NCBI GenBank assembly: GCA_023846275.1
Contig: CM043875.1
Location: 27,475,470 to 27,539,469 of the forward strand
Length of the DNA: 64,000 bases
Direction of reading: 5' to 3'
DNA from: Vanilla planifolia
Lineage: Eukaryota > Streptophyta > Magnoliopsida > Asparagales > Orchidaceae
The number at the start of each line of letters is the position of its first letter. Position 1 is the first letter of the stretch. Positions 50,701 to 62,074 of the stretch are shown here, in pieces. The position numbers were made by a program, and so were the translations under genes. A model generated the notes under the pieces. It was not told the origin of the DNA. It was given only the letters and a program-made list of their open reading frames with translations, and ran no database searches.

Positions 50701-51600
50701 CTACTATCTTATTTACAAGGAGTTGTCGATGATTAAACTCTCCCTAAAGTTAGTTATTTTTATTGTTTTCTATTTTGTATTTTAAAATTATTTTAATTTT
50801 TATTAATTATACTAATATGATACATATCTTTGTTCTATAAGATGCTTATATTTTTCTAAATATATTATTAGTATAGTACATCTAATCACTAATATGATTT
50901 CATTATAGTACTTGTATAATACATTATTAATACACATTCTTCTTATATTATAACAAATGATTTCATGCACGATGCTAGTCTTCACTTGATTATACTAATG
51001 TGATACTTATTTTCATAGTGTATGACACTCTTTAACTAATTATTTTCAAGCACTCACTATACTTTGTACCATATAACATCTATTGTCATACTTGCATAAT
51101 CCAATTCTTATATTTCTTTATTACGTTATAAACGATAATAGTTTATACATTATGCTCTTATTTCTTGATCATATTTATATGATTTATTTATCATATTGTA
51201 TAATCAATGTAGGCCATATTTGAAATGTGTTCACATCACATCTTATTTCATTTTCTCTTCTTTGATTGTATAATGTGAGGTTCTTCTTTCATACTATACA
51301 ATCCTTATATCTCTTTTGCAATAATTATTAAACTCTTATTTTTCTCTCACTTCATCGTATTGTAAATTATTATTGTTATACTATACAATCTTATTGTCCA
51401 TTTTCTTACTTTATTAATCTTGTCTAACACCTTGAGATTATGTGATATTCATCATTGATCATACTAATATGATAATTCATAACATACTGTATGATCTTCT
51501 TTAACTTAGCTTATTTGGTTACACATTTTATCATATTATAGAATCCTTATAATTGTGTTATATGATATCTTAAAAAATTAGCATTTTCATAAAAAAAAAA
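50700..51600 (-). repeat. Palindrome-rich repeat, likely 3' LTR of relic 3
   Basis: Contains many 'actaatatgat', 'atactaatgtgata' and 'gtatgat' words, as in copies A and B and 54,840-55,200. It lies on the 3' side of relic 3. Ends not found. Confidence 0.45.
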
Positions 51601-51699
51601 TTTAAAATTTCAAAACATATCTCTCAATAAAAAATTCATGATTATTTTCTTAATTAAACCACTCCTCACTCCCTAAAGTCACTTATCATTTTTAATATT

Positions 51700-54130
51700 C
51701 TTTATTTCAATATTTTATTAATTTAAATTCATTAAATTTTTTTATTATCACTTTTAAGATGATATATCCTTTTAGTCTATCTCTATCCAATACTTTGAGG
51801 ATAGAAAGCTATAATAAGTCTCAACTATGTCCTAAATGCTTTATGCACTTTTCTCAAAAAGTAAGAAGTAGATTTTGGATCTTTATTAGAAATTACTACC
51901 TTTGGAATATTATGCAATCTTACAATCTATTGTGTGCATACAATTAGGCTAATTTTTTATAGAATTAATAGTTTTAATAATAACAAAATTGATAAATTTA
52001 ATCAATTTATTCATTAATACATAAGTAACATTAGGTCTTATAGGAGTCTTAAGTAACTTAATGATGAAATCTATAACTATAAATTCTTACCTCCACTTAA
52101 TAATAGACAAGGCTTATAAAAGATCACATGGTTTTTATTATTCGCCCTTAACCTATTAGAATACAAGACATCTTTTCACCAACTCTGTCACATCTCAATT
52201 TATTCTAGAACAATTATTAGAACTACAAGCCTCAAATAATAACATTTGTCTGAACTACTAATAAATAAGTATATGTAACCTTTCCTAGAATATTAGTACA
52301 TCATACTCATCAAAAGAAAAATTAGATCCCCATCTTTAAATAATCTTCTAAATTAGTCATTGATATTCCTCATCTTGATGTTGGTTTTCCTTTATAAAAA
52401 AATAGCCAATCAAGCAGTACTAAATGTTGGTAAAGCAAGCCAACAATTTGGTATATAGCTTCCTCTAATTGCAATCTATCAATTTCAAAAGGAATCTATT
52501 TTTGTTTTCGTTGGTTAATCAAAGAAAACAAGGTTTCCTTTTTTACTTGATTCATTAACAACCATATTGAAACTTCTTGTATAATAATTAATATTCAAGT
52601 CAAAATCTTTAATAAATTTAAGCCACCTTGTTTACCTTAAATTTAATTCATTTTAAGTCAAAAGGTATTTCTAACTTTGGTGGCTTATAAAAATCTCACA
52701 TTTTACTTTATAAAGATAATGCCACCAAATTTTCAAAATAAAGACTATAGTGACAAATTGTAAATCATATATGGGGTAGCTTTTTTCATGAATTTTTAGC
52801 TACCTATAGGCATAGACAACTAATCTAACATTCTACATCAAAGCACATCTAGACCCTTGGAGTGAAGTATCTCTATAAACTTAATATTCATCGAGTCCTT
52901 TTAGTAGCATCAAAGCTAAAGCTCTTGTTAATTTCTTATTCAATTTCATAAAGTTGTTCTCACATTCTACATGTCATTCAAACTTTACTACTATCAATAT
53001 CAATTTGGTAAGTGAGGATGCAATCATAGAAAAGTTTTGCTCAAATTTTTGATAATAATCATCTAGACCAAAAAAACTTCAAATTTTTAAAACCAAAGTA
53101 GGTCTAGGCCCATCCACCATTGTTAAGATTTTTTGAAGATCTATAATAATTCATGTTGTACTAATCACATGTCTTAAAAAGATTTAGATAACCAAAATTC
53201 ACACTTAGAGAATTTGACATACAGTTGCTGCTATCTTAAGGTCTATAACACCACATGTACCTATATAATATGTTCATTAATGACTTTAAAATATATTAAT
53301 ATATCATTAATAAAAATAATTATAAACTAATCTAAAGTTTTTTTTTGAAAACTCTACTCAACAAATATATAAATGTTATAAGTGTATTAGTGAGACCACA
53401 AGGTAATACCAAAAATTCATAATGCCCTTATTAGGTTTTGAATGTAATTTTAAAGGCATTAGATTCCTTAACCCAAAATTCATGATATTCTAATCTTATA
53501 TCAATCTTAGAGAATGCTGATGCACCAAGAGCTGGTCAAACAATTCATTAATTCTTGAACCTATCAACTCATTTAATTCTTAGTAATATATACACATACT
53601 TAGGTTATCGTATTTCTTTTTAACAAAAAAATGGGTGCTCTCCATGATTATATACTAGGCCATGATGGATCAATCTAAGAATCCTTAAATTGCACCTTTA
53701 CTTTGCTAATTATGCTAGTGCCATCCTGTATGGGCTTTGGATACTAGATTAGCTTTAAGTACCAACTAAATTTCAAATTTGATTTTCCTATCAATAGGTA
53801 AACTATGTAATTCATTAAGAAATCCATGTTAACACTCAAAATCAATGGCACAACTTGTAGCTTATCATATTTTTTATCTACAGATACAATTGATAGCAAA
53901 TATCCTTCACTACCTTTTCTTAACAGTTGTTATGTTTTAAGTGCCAAAATGATTGAGATTTTTCTCTCTCTACCAATTATCTTTCCTATACAATTAATAA
54001 TAACATGATGCTTAATTAACCAATCTATATCAAAAATAATATCAAATTCAATTAATGACAAAACAAGTAATTGAGTACAAAATTTCTTCCCACTTAATTT
54101 TTCCTCTCTTGAGACATATATCTGCTAGGA
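51700..54130 (-). pseudogene. Relic 3: decayed chromovirus Pol
   Basis: Minus-strand conceptual translation from high to low coordinate shows protease (about 54,090-53,960; LIEFDIIFDIDWLIKHH); RT (about 53,740-53,040) with PYRMALA...LAKVKVQFKD, SAFSKIDIRLEYHEF, HYEFLVLPCGLTN and YVKFSKCEFWL; RNase H remains (about 52,700-52,580); and integrase (about 52,200-51,740) with IDFIIKLLKTP, HNIPKVVISNKDPKSTS and a damaged YPQ block. Wording follows the intact element closely. Gag is missing. Frames are broken repeatedly by stops. It is flanked on both sides by palindrome-rich repeat DNA, as expected if those are its LTRs. Confidence 0.82.
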
Positions 54131-54599
54131 ATTCATTACTATGTAGTAATATGACAATAATAGATTGTTCATTTAATCATTATCAATAGGCAATGCATCA
54201 AGTATATGATATGCATCTCCTTGTTTTCTAATAAAATTTTATTAAGATCACCTTAATAAGTTTTAGATCTCAATAAATTTTTATAATTTAAGACCATTTA
54301 GTACTTTTATAAATTTCTAGATTTTTTCAAAAGTCATAAGTAAATTCTTATAAATTTTCAATCTGTCATTTTAGTTTTTAAAAACTTAAATTTTTTCCAA
54401 CTTACTGTCATTGACTTTTAGATAAATTTGAATATTTATTTTCTCATCTTGCCTTCATCTTTTGAGGTGTGATACCTCCTTTTAATAATGTATGATTTTT
54501 TGATAATTGAAAATTGATAGTAGAAAAAATTAGAATTTATATAAATAGACAAAAATCATATTTTATTTTCACAATTTAGGATATTAAAACAAGCTTTTT

Positions 54600-55300
54600 A
54601 AAATAGCCCCAATGGTTACACAAAGTCTTTTTTATTATTTCTAAGGTGATTGCTAGTTGTTGCATTATTTTTTCTTTTGTTAATACAATATGATCATATA
54701 AAGTCTATTATATCAAATTGCTAAATGACTTGATCATCTAATGCATCAAACTATCTAGCCCTTTTTTCCTCAACTTTCTCAAATCTTACAAAGGATGTCA
54801 TACAATATGCATATTTCACATTGTACATATTCTTAGGTTCAATTTATTCAATATTCAATCTCTCTGTTAGGTATGATATGTATATTTCATACATGTACAT
54901 TGAAACATGTCATATAATACAAAGCATTCTTGTCTTTATTCCTTAAGTTGCTAAACTTTTTAAATGGACACATTGTATGCTAACCACGTATCGCACAATA
55001 CTAAACTATTGGGTTTCCAATCTACTTGAGTTGATTGGTTTACTTCTTACTTAAGGTATTTGTCTTTGAATAGGACATACAATATGATAATCATATATCA
55101 TAGCATACAAAACTCTTAAACTCATCAATTTACTTAAGTTAGTTTTGATATATATCATACTTGTATGATACCTCGATATTGTATTGTATGAAATTATTTA
55201 TTTCTCACTCGCTTAGCCTCAATAACTGGCTGACCCAATACTTTTCCAACATCATTCTTATCCAACATAATTCATTCCTATTAATCCTAATCAACACACA
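54600..55300 (-). repeat. Palindrome-rich repeat, likely 5' LTR of relic 3
   Basis: Contains ATCATACTTGTATGAT (55,154-55,169, a perfect 7-bp-arm palindrome with a TT centre) and several 'gtatgatatg'/'catacatgtac' words. The same core occurs at 712-725. It lies upstream of relic 3 in that element's orientation. Confidence 0.45.
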
Positions 55301-55899
55301 CTTTAACATGGCATTAGTAATCAAAAGTGTATAATTTTGTTAAAGGTATAGAGTTAAAATTCTTTCTCTTTCAATGATAATAAAAATAAATTTTATAAGT
55401 AAAATAATATGAAACCATATATATAAGAGCAATTCAATCAAAAGTGAAAAAACTTAATCAAGTTTGAAATAACTAACTTAGATCTACTTAAATCATAGCA
55501 TATTCTTCTTACACTTTTTGTTATCATTCAAAAGGACTGATATTCTAAAAAAGCATGCTAATCCTATTACACATGACAAATTGTTGCCTATATAAGAATA
55601 AGATTGTTCAAACTCAAAATTTATGAACCCATTTAAATAAATGCATTCAAGTACATAAAGAGTACAACACAAATGTGTTGAAAAAGATTTTTTATAAATA
55701 GATTATGTAACAATAGGTTGATTGTTTAGTAACTAGGTTTGTTTAGTAACTAGGTTTTCTGACTCATTGTCGTATTAAGTTGATGAATTTGATTATTATT
55801 CTCTTTGATCCCAACTTCTAATGCAACAAGTATAACTAACATATTAAAGTCAAGATGAGTATGTGATTATCCTTCAGCATTACAGCTAATACAAGTAGA

Positions 55900-56600
55900 T
55901 CTTAAGGCACCTCCACCTCATTCTCACTCTCAGAGGAATCATGAGCAAATTGTTGAATTCTTTGCAAGTCTTTTTCTTGGAGGGTCTAGGAATATAATCA
56001 ATTTGTGTAGCCTAGAAGTTATACTTCAAGCTAAGTATAGGAGCAATGATATGCTCATAGCTCAAGTTGATTTTCTTTTTATATGTCGGGTTCTTCAATA
56101 TAGTGATCTTCTTCACAAGTCTAAACACTATCTCACCTAAGTAAAAAAAAAAAGACTATTCCTTCGTGTAGTTATAAGATGCCTTGGAAATCCAAGGAAT
56201 GATACACGATTAGACATTATTATGTTTCGTACAAGGTGTTGAATCAAATAAGCTAACCAAGTGCCTTATTGAATATGGATGCAAAAGTAATTGTGAGGAA
56301 TAGTTCTATTTACTTCCTCTCAACTAAATGCACTTGCTAGAATTATGACTTAGAGATAATAATATTGAAGAACTTATTGACTTCATCTTTAGTAATTTCA
56401 ACTTTGGTCCCATAAAGGTAAGAAGTGGTAGCACTACTATAGAAGTGCTTTACTATTTCAAAGTTAAATAAATGTCCCACTTGCAACACCTCTTCTAATC
56501 CAGTTCCAACAAACCAAAAAATTAAAGACTCATTTGGATTTTAATAAGTTCTAGATGGACTAGTTTAGTGATGTTCATAATACAACTTTCAATCAATTCA
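55900..56600 (-). pseudogene. Weak relic of a plant transposon-type ORF
   Basis: Minus-strand conceptual translation gives patches such as VKHFYSSATTSY followed by GTKVEITKDEVNKFFNI, then further down VRNIIMSNR and LVKKITILKNP. This resembles the 'putative plant transposon protein' ORF found in some plant retroelements (an FYA...VRGK.I..D...IN.FL pattern). Stops and frameshifts are frequent. The assignment rests on a loose pattern only. Confidence 0.3.
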
Positions 56601-57187
56601 TAAGCCTCCACATCCATCTTTGACCTAAGTCAAGCTTCATAAAACTCATAACTAGATGACGTGCAATATCATTTAGTCTTTCATTAATTACTTTTAAGTT
56701 ATTAGAGAAGTTCATTGATATTATTCCAAAAAAGTTTCTTAATGAGCTTTCTTTCAATAGAGATGTCTAATAAATCATTGATCTCATTTTTTATTTAGAA
56801 TTTTCAAATTTATCATATTAGAAATAAATCATGCTAACATAATGAGTTCAAAATACAATTAAACTTTTATAAAAAATATTTTTTAAAAAATTTATATTTT
56901 TATGTTGTACCTATAATACTAACACTTAAAAAAGACAATAATTAAAAAATATGTGTTGATAGTATAATAATTAATAAAATCATAATTAAATATAAATTCT
57001 TTATCTTATAATTTAATGATATATAAAATATAATTTTATATATCAATTATTTTTTAAAAATAGATCTTAAGTGTGAATGGAGCTAACTAAAAAGACAAAT
57101 TTTAAGCCTCCCATTTGATCATATGAATGTTCATTTCTGTACTTTAAATTATGAAAAACACTTAACGGTGCATTGGAAAGGTGCGAG

Positions 57188-57394
57188 TTAATTAAAAACT
57201 TTCAGAAGCTTTTTTACGAATTTCCCTACATGAGACCACCAGCCGCCGTGCTTGGCTTCGTCGCCGGCGAGCAATGAACGAGAAGGTTGGGAAACAGAAA
57301 ACAGAGGAGAGCAGCAAGAGAAGGCCGTCATCGTCGTCAGCTTCCCTTGGTGAGGAGTCCACGTCAGCATCTTTTTTTTTCTCCCAAAAACCAA
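57188..57394 (-). other. Small ORF in a GC-richer island, unconfirmed
   Basis: The minus strand encodes 68 aa, or 47 aa from an internal Met (MTAFSCCSPLF), ending HGGWWSHVGKFVKKLLKVFN, an amphipathic basic helix. The local GC is well above the flanks. Two other frames are also open here (a plus-strand 49-aa frame starting MNEKVGKQKTEE at about 57,274 and another minus frame), so I cannot tell which, if any, is coding. No family recognised. Confidence 0.25.
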
Positions 57395-57479
57395 TTCGAA
57401 AAGTGTCTTTCATGCTCTCGTAAACGGTTCCTTTGGCAATTTCCGTGGCTCTTTTATTATTCCTGTTGAAGCAGCTTTT

Positions 57480-58219
<740 letters not shown>

Positions 58220-58407
58220 CTTTCATCAACTTGTAAGTTTTTACCTTAATGAAATCCATAAAGTGAGAAGCATTTTTCCAAACCTAATATGCATATTATG
58301 TATGTTTCAGTGTTTTGAAGAGACTAGAGTAGAAAGCAGAGTTTTTAGTCATCAAACGTGAAGAGGATTGTTGCAAAAGCTCGAAGTTATAACAACCCTG
58401 TGACATT

Positions 58408-58419
58408 TGGCATCAGTGA
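58408..58419 (+). promoter_or_regulatory. Degenerate primer binding site of relic 4
   Basis: TGGCATCAGTGA resembles the iMet primer binding site TGGTATCAGAGC and lies right after a CCCTGTGACA that could end an LTR. Gag-like coding starts 15 bases later, at 58,434. Confidence 0.4.
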
Positions 58420-58433
58420 CGTTATTTGTCAAG

Positions 58434-59876
58434 ATGGCTAGAGGTAACAATGAACTCAAAGAAAGGTTTTCACATTTGGAAGTTCTTCTTGGTGTTGAGC
58501 TTGATAGGGAAAGTTTGTGTGTCATTTTGAAGCATCTTGCAGATTTAGAGTCCATTGTGAAAAGGCTTCGACATAGCCTTGTTGAGGATTCCGAGTGAAT
58601 CTATCATGAGCAGCAAGAACTACATTGCAAGTTGACCGTGGTGCATAAAGCAATTGGAATTACAATTTTACAGTCATAAAATGGACACTTTGTAAAGGAT
58701 TTTCAACCAAAGTACCTCGATAGCATTAGGAAAGCTAAGGAGTTGGAGAATTTCTTGTGTGGCATGGAGCAATATTTCAATATTTATCATGTGTTGGAAG
58801 CAAAAAATATGAACATTTCTAGCTTGTATCTCACAAAAGATACAAAATTGTGATAGAGAATGTGGAAAGCAAATGCTAGAAGGCCAAATATTCATACATA
58901 AGAAGAGAACAAAAGAGAAATGAATGATCAATTTCTCCCTTGCAATACTTCTTTGGTGGCTTGGCAAGCTTTGAAAAAGCTAAAACACAATGGATCTATG
59001 TGAGATTATGTCAAGGAATTCAACTCTTTAATGTTATATGTCCAAAATATATCTAAGAAAGATAAGGTATTCAACTTCTTATTTGGGCTACAACATTAGG
59101 CACAATTAAAGCTTCGTCAACAAAATGTGAAAGGCTTGTCCAACATAACAACTACTATTGATGCTCATGTGGACTTGAGATCCCCAAAGTTTATGATGCT
59201 CTTTCAAAATCCAAAGAAGGCAAGGAAAAGAAGGAGGAATGCAAGAAAGATGCTAAGAAGTATGATAGGGATGAGAGAATGACAAAGACAAGGGAAAGCA
59301 AGAGTCATCTTTTTCCAAGTACACATAACTCCAAAAATAAATAAGATTATTTCTCATATAATTGGCCTCATCATGCTCAAGATTGGACCAAGAATGTCAA
59401 GCTTAATGCTCTCATGGTATAGAATGACAATAAGGAAAAATATCATCTTCTTGTAATTTTTAATCATTTGATAATATTTAATTATTTGGTGACTTATTCA
59501 ACCAAACTATTTAAAAATTTTAGTGATATGATTGCAGCATACTCTTTATTAATGCAATGTCTTAGTGAAGATGAATGATCAAGAGATTATTACCATGTTA
59601 AACACAGGTGTGACACACTTTTGTGGCTATAAAGCTAATTCAAAAGTATGAGTTAAGGGTGACTAAATGCCCAATTTTTTTGAAAATAGTGAATAAAAAG
59701 GCTCAAAAATGGTTGGAATGGCTTATGAAGTTCTTAAAAATGTAGAAAATTGGTTAGGAAGGCCAATTTGTTGGTGATTCCATTGGAGGATTTTTATTTG
59801 ATCATTGGAATTGGCTTTTATAGAAAGTCTAAGGCAATCTTAATGCCTCACCTTGACTGGATCAAAGTGATATAAG
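58434..59876 (+). pseudogene. Relic 4, 5' part: decayed gypsy Gag-protease
   Basis: The first frame (58,434-58,598) reads MARGNNELKERFSHLEVLL. After a stop the Gag continues with KAKELENFLCGMEQYFNIYH (58,728-), SLYLTKDTKL, FLPCNTSLVAWQALKKLKHN (58,936-) and DYVKEFNSLML...KDKVFNFLFGL. A zinc-knuckle remnant PHHAQDW...KLNALM is near 59,370. The protease motif reads MLNTGVTHF near 59,595, where the catalytic Asp has become Asn. IIGIGF follows near 59,800. This is a plant gypsy lineage different from relics 1-3, since its Gag wording is unlike the element at 21-25 kb. Coding is interrupted at 59,877 by the LTR insertion and resumes at 62,075. Confidence 0.8.
59872..59876. repeat. Target site duplication ATAAG, left
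   Basis: ATAAG precedes the TG of the inserted LTR and is repeated at 62,070-62,074 right after its terminal CA. Confidence 0.75.
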
Positions 59877-62069
59877 TGTTGTATCCTTATCATCATACCA
59901 CTTGTTTGATGATAACAAAATCATTATATTAATTCTTTTAATGTTTTTCTCAAGTGTCTTTTAGGATGTGCATTTCAAATTCTTACAAGATTAATCAATG
60001 AGAGAGTTTTGATTGAATATCTTATGGAATAATCCACAAGTGAAAAAAATATCAATGGTAGCTGTGCTTTAGTTGTGGCTTAAATGACATATTAAAAAGT
60101 TAATCAAACTCTTGGTAGAGTAGCTAATCATCAAGAGTCTATCTTCAAAACATCTATTGATTTGATTGTTTATCTTATCACTTATTTATATATGACATAA
60201 TTAGATTATATAATATTATTCATTTGCGTACATAATTATTGATTTTTTATACATTGTTATTTTAATACTTATAAAAATATTTTAAAAGAAATAAAAAATA
60301 AATATATAAAAGATGATTTTAGGAAAGAAAACAAAACTTTTGGCCTAAGAACACAACATACGACCAAGCTCAAAGGTTTGGGCCAAGTGGCCTAAAATGC
60401 TAGGAAATGGCCTTAGGGAGCCATGAGTCAAGAGAAAGAGTGAACCGAGTCGAGTCAGACCCGAGCATTGGTCACGACATAAACCTATGACACTTGGATT
60501 AAATCAGGTCAAAAATAACTCCTGAATTGGCTTAGGATTAACAAGTCATGATAGACTCGTGAATTGTTAAGTAATGCAATGGGTTGGGTCGAACTCATTA
60601 TCCTATTTAACAATCTTGTTAAGTACTCCTGTGGTCCAGGTGGCATTGACCACACAAGGGGTAAGGCAACCCCATGTATTGGCTTGACTTATAAGAGGTA
60701 AGCAAGCCTTATAATGTGAAAATTCCATAGCAAGTAGAGCATGTAGGACTAAGATTTTGATGCTTGTTGTATCAAAAGCTGGAGTGACTCAAAGTCGTCT
60801 AATTGCTCTTTTTTGGATCGAATGGTCCATTTTCGAACTAGCTTATGTGAACAGTAAATTCCATCTAACCGTCCATCTGACAAACCAGATTGAGTGGATG
60901 GGATCAGTTATGTCATTTTGAATAGTAATTTTCTTCTTACCGTCTAATCGTAAAATCTGATCAAATGGTTGAGATCAAATCCCATTTGGATTATATCTGA
61001 ATCTTTTATTCTGCATTCTAATCGAGTATTGTTGTTTTGTTTGCCTATATCAAACAACAGTTGTTGTTCCTGCTCATAATCAGCATTTTAGAAAGCTGTT
61101 TGTGCTTGTTTTGAATGTCAAAATGCTAAAGATTATTTTGAGAACCTTTTTAACTATTAGAAAAATACTATTTTAATCTAAAATATTCTAATATAAATAG
61201 AGGATTCTTAGGAGTTGAAGAAAGTTGATTTTAACCTGCTACATCAATTCTTTGAGAAGATAACGTGTAAAATCAAAAATTGCAATCTGATTTCAACACC
61301 TTTGCTAGAGCTGCATTTATGAATCATTTTTTCTCTTTCTTGCTTTAGCATTTTCTTCGATTTCATATCTTACTGGTGACTTCTTTATAATTAATAAATT
61401 ATTTTCTTATTCATTTTTATTTTTCCAAAAAAATATCATAATAATACAAAATCTTTGTTGATTTTATTTTTCTTAATTTCATAAGTACATATCAATAAAT
61501 CTTTTGATTTAATATTTTAAAACTAGCTCATTTAAATTGTCATAAATATTTTTATAAGCGCATTCATATTCCAACATCTTAATTCATAGACTTATGTCAT
61601 ATATGCTTTTACAAGTGAATAGTAGAATATTCTGATTAATTATTATTTTTTCTTATACTTCAATATTATAAGCTTTTGTAGTTGAAACTGTGATAATGAA
61701 CCCCTACTTATTGGAAAAAATGGTGTGGTTCGTAAATATTATATCTATGTGCTATGGCGAAAGAAAGCGATTTTATTAGTAAAATCATAATCAAATTGAC
61801 TAAGAGTGGATGTAGATATGAGTTAGATCAATCTATTTAAAAATCTTTTATCACTTTTATTTTCTTTTTTATTATATAATTTATGATATTTTTTATTTAA
61901 TATATTTAATTAAAAACATATATAAAAGAAATTTTCAAAATTATTTTTATCAAGTATAGAACATTTTATTGAAAAATTCTTTTTATATTTTTATTTAATA
62001 AAATTATTAAATCAATAATTTTATAATTACCAAATTATGTAGATATGAGTTAGATCAAAGACTACATCA
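59877..62069 (+). mobile_element. Solo-LTR-like insertion, 2,193 bp, in relic 4
   Basis: It starts TGTTGTATCC and ends ACTACATCA, with direct flanks ATAAG, and splits relic 4 exactly between protease and RT homology. It has no ORF, primer site or second LTR, so it is best read as a solo LTR left by recombination. 'TTTGATGATAACAAAAT' near the start and a TATAAATAGAGG box at about 61,193 are like Ty1/copia LTRs (SIRE/Maximus-like), but this is low-confidence. Related fragments lie at 16,860-17,040 and 44,055-44,860. An internal repeat 'tgtagatatgagttagatca' occurs at about 61,810 and 62,038, so it may have a more complex history. Confidence 0.7.
61193..61204 (+). promoter_or_regulatory. TATA-like box of the solo LTR
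   Basis: TATAAATAGAGG, a strong plant TATA match, lies in the middle of the 2.19-kb LTR where the U3/R boundary is expected. Confidence 0.55.
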
Positions 62070-62074
62070 ATAAG
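62070..62074. repeat. Target site duplication ATAAG, right
   Basis: It matches 59,872-59,876 and follows the terminal CA of the inserted LTR. Confidence 0.75.
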
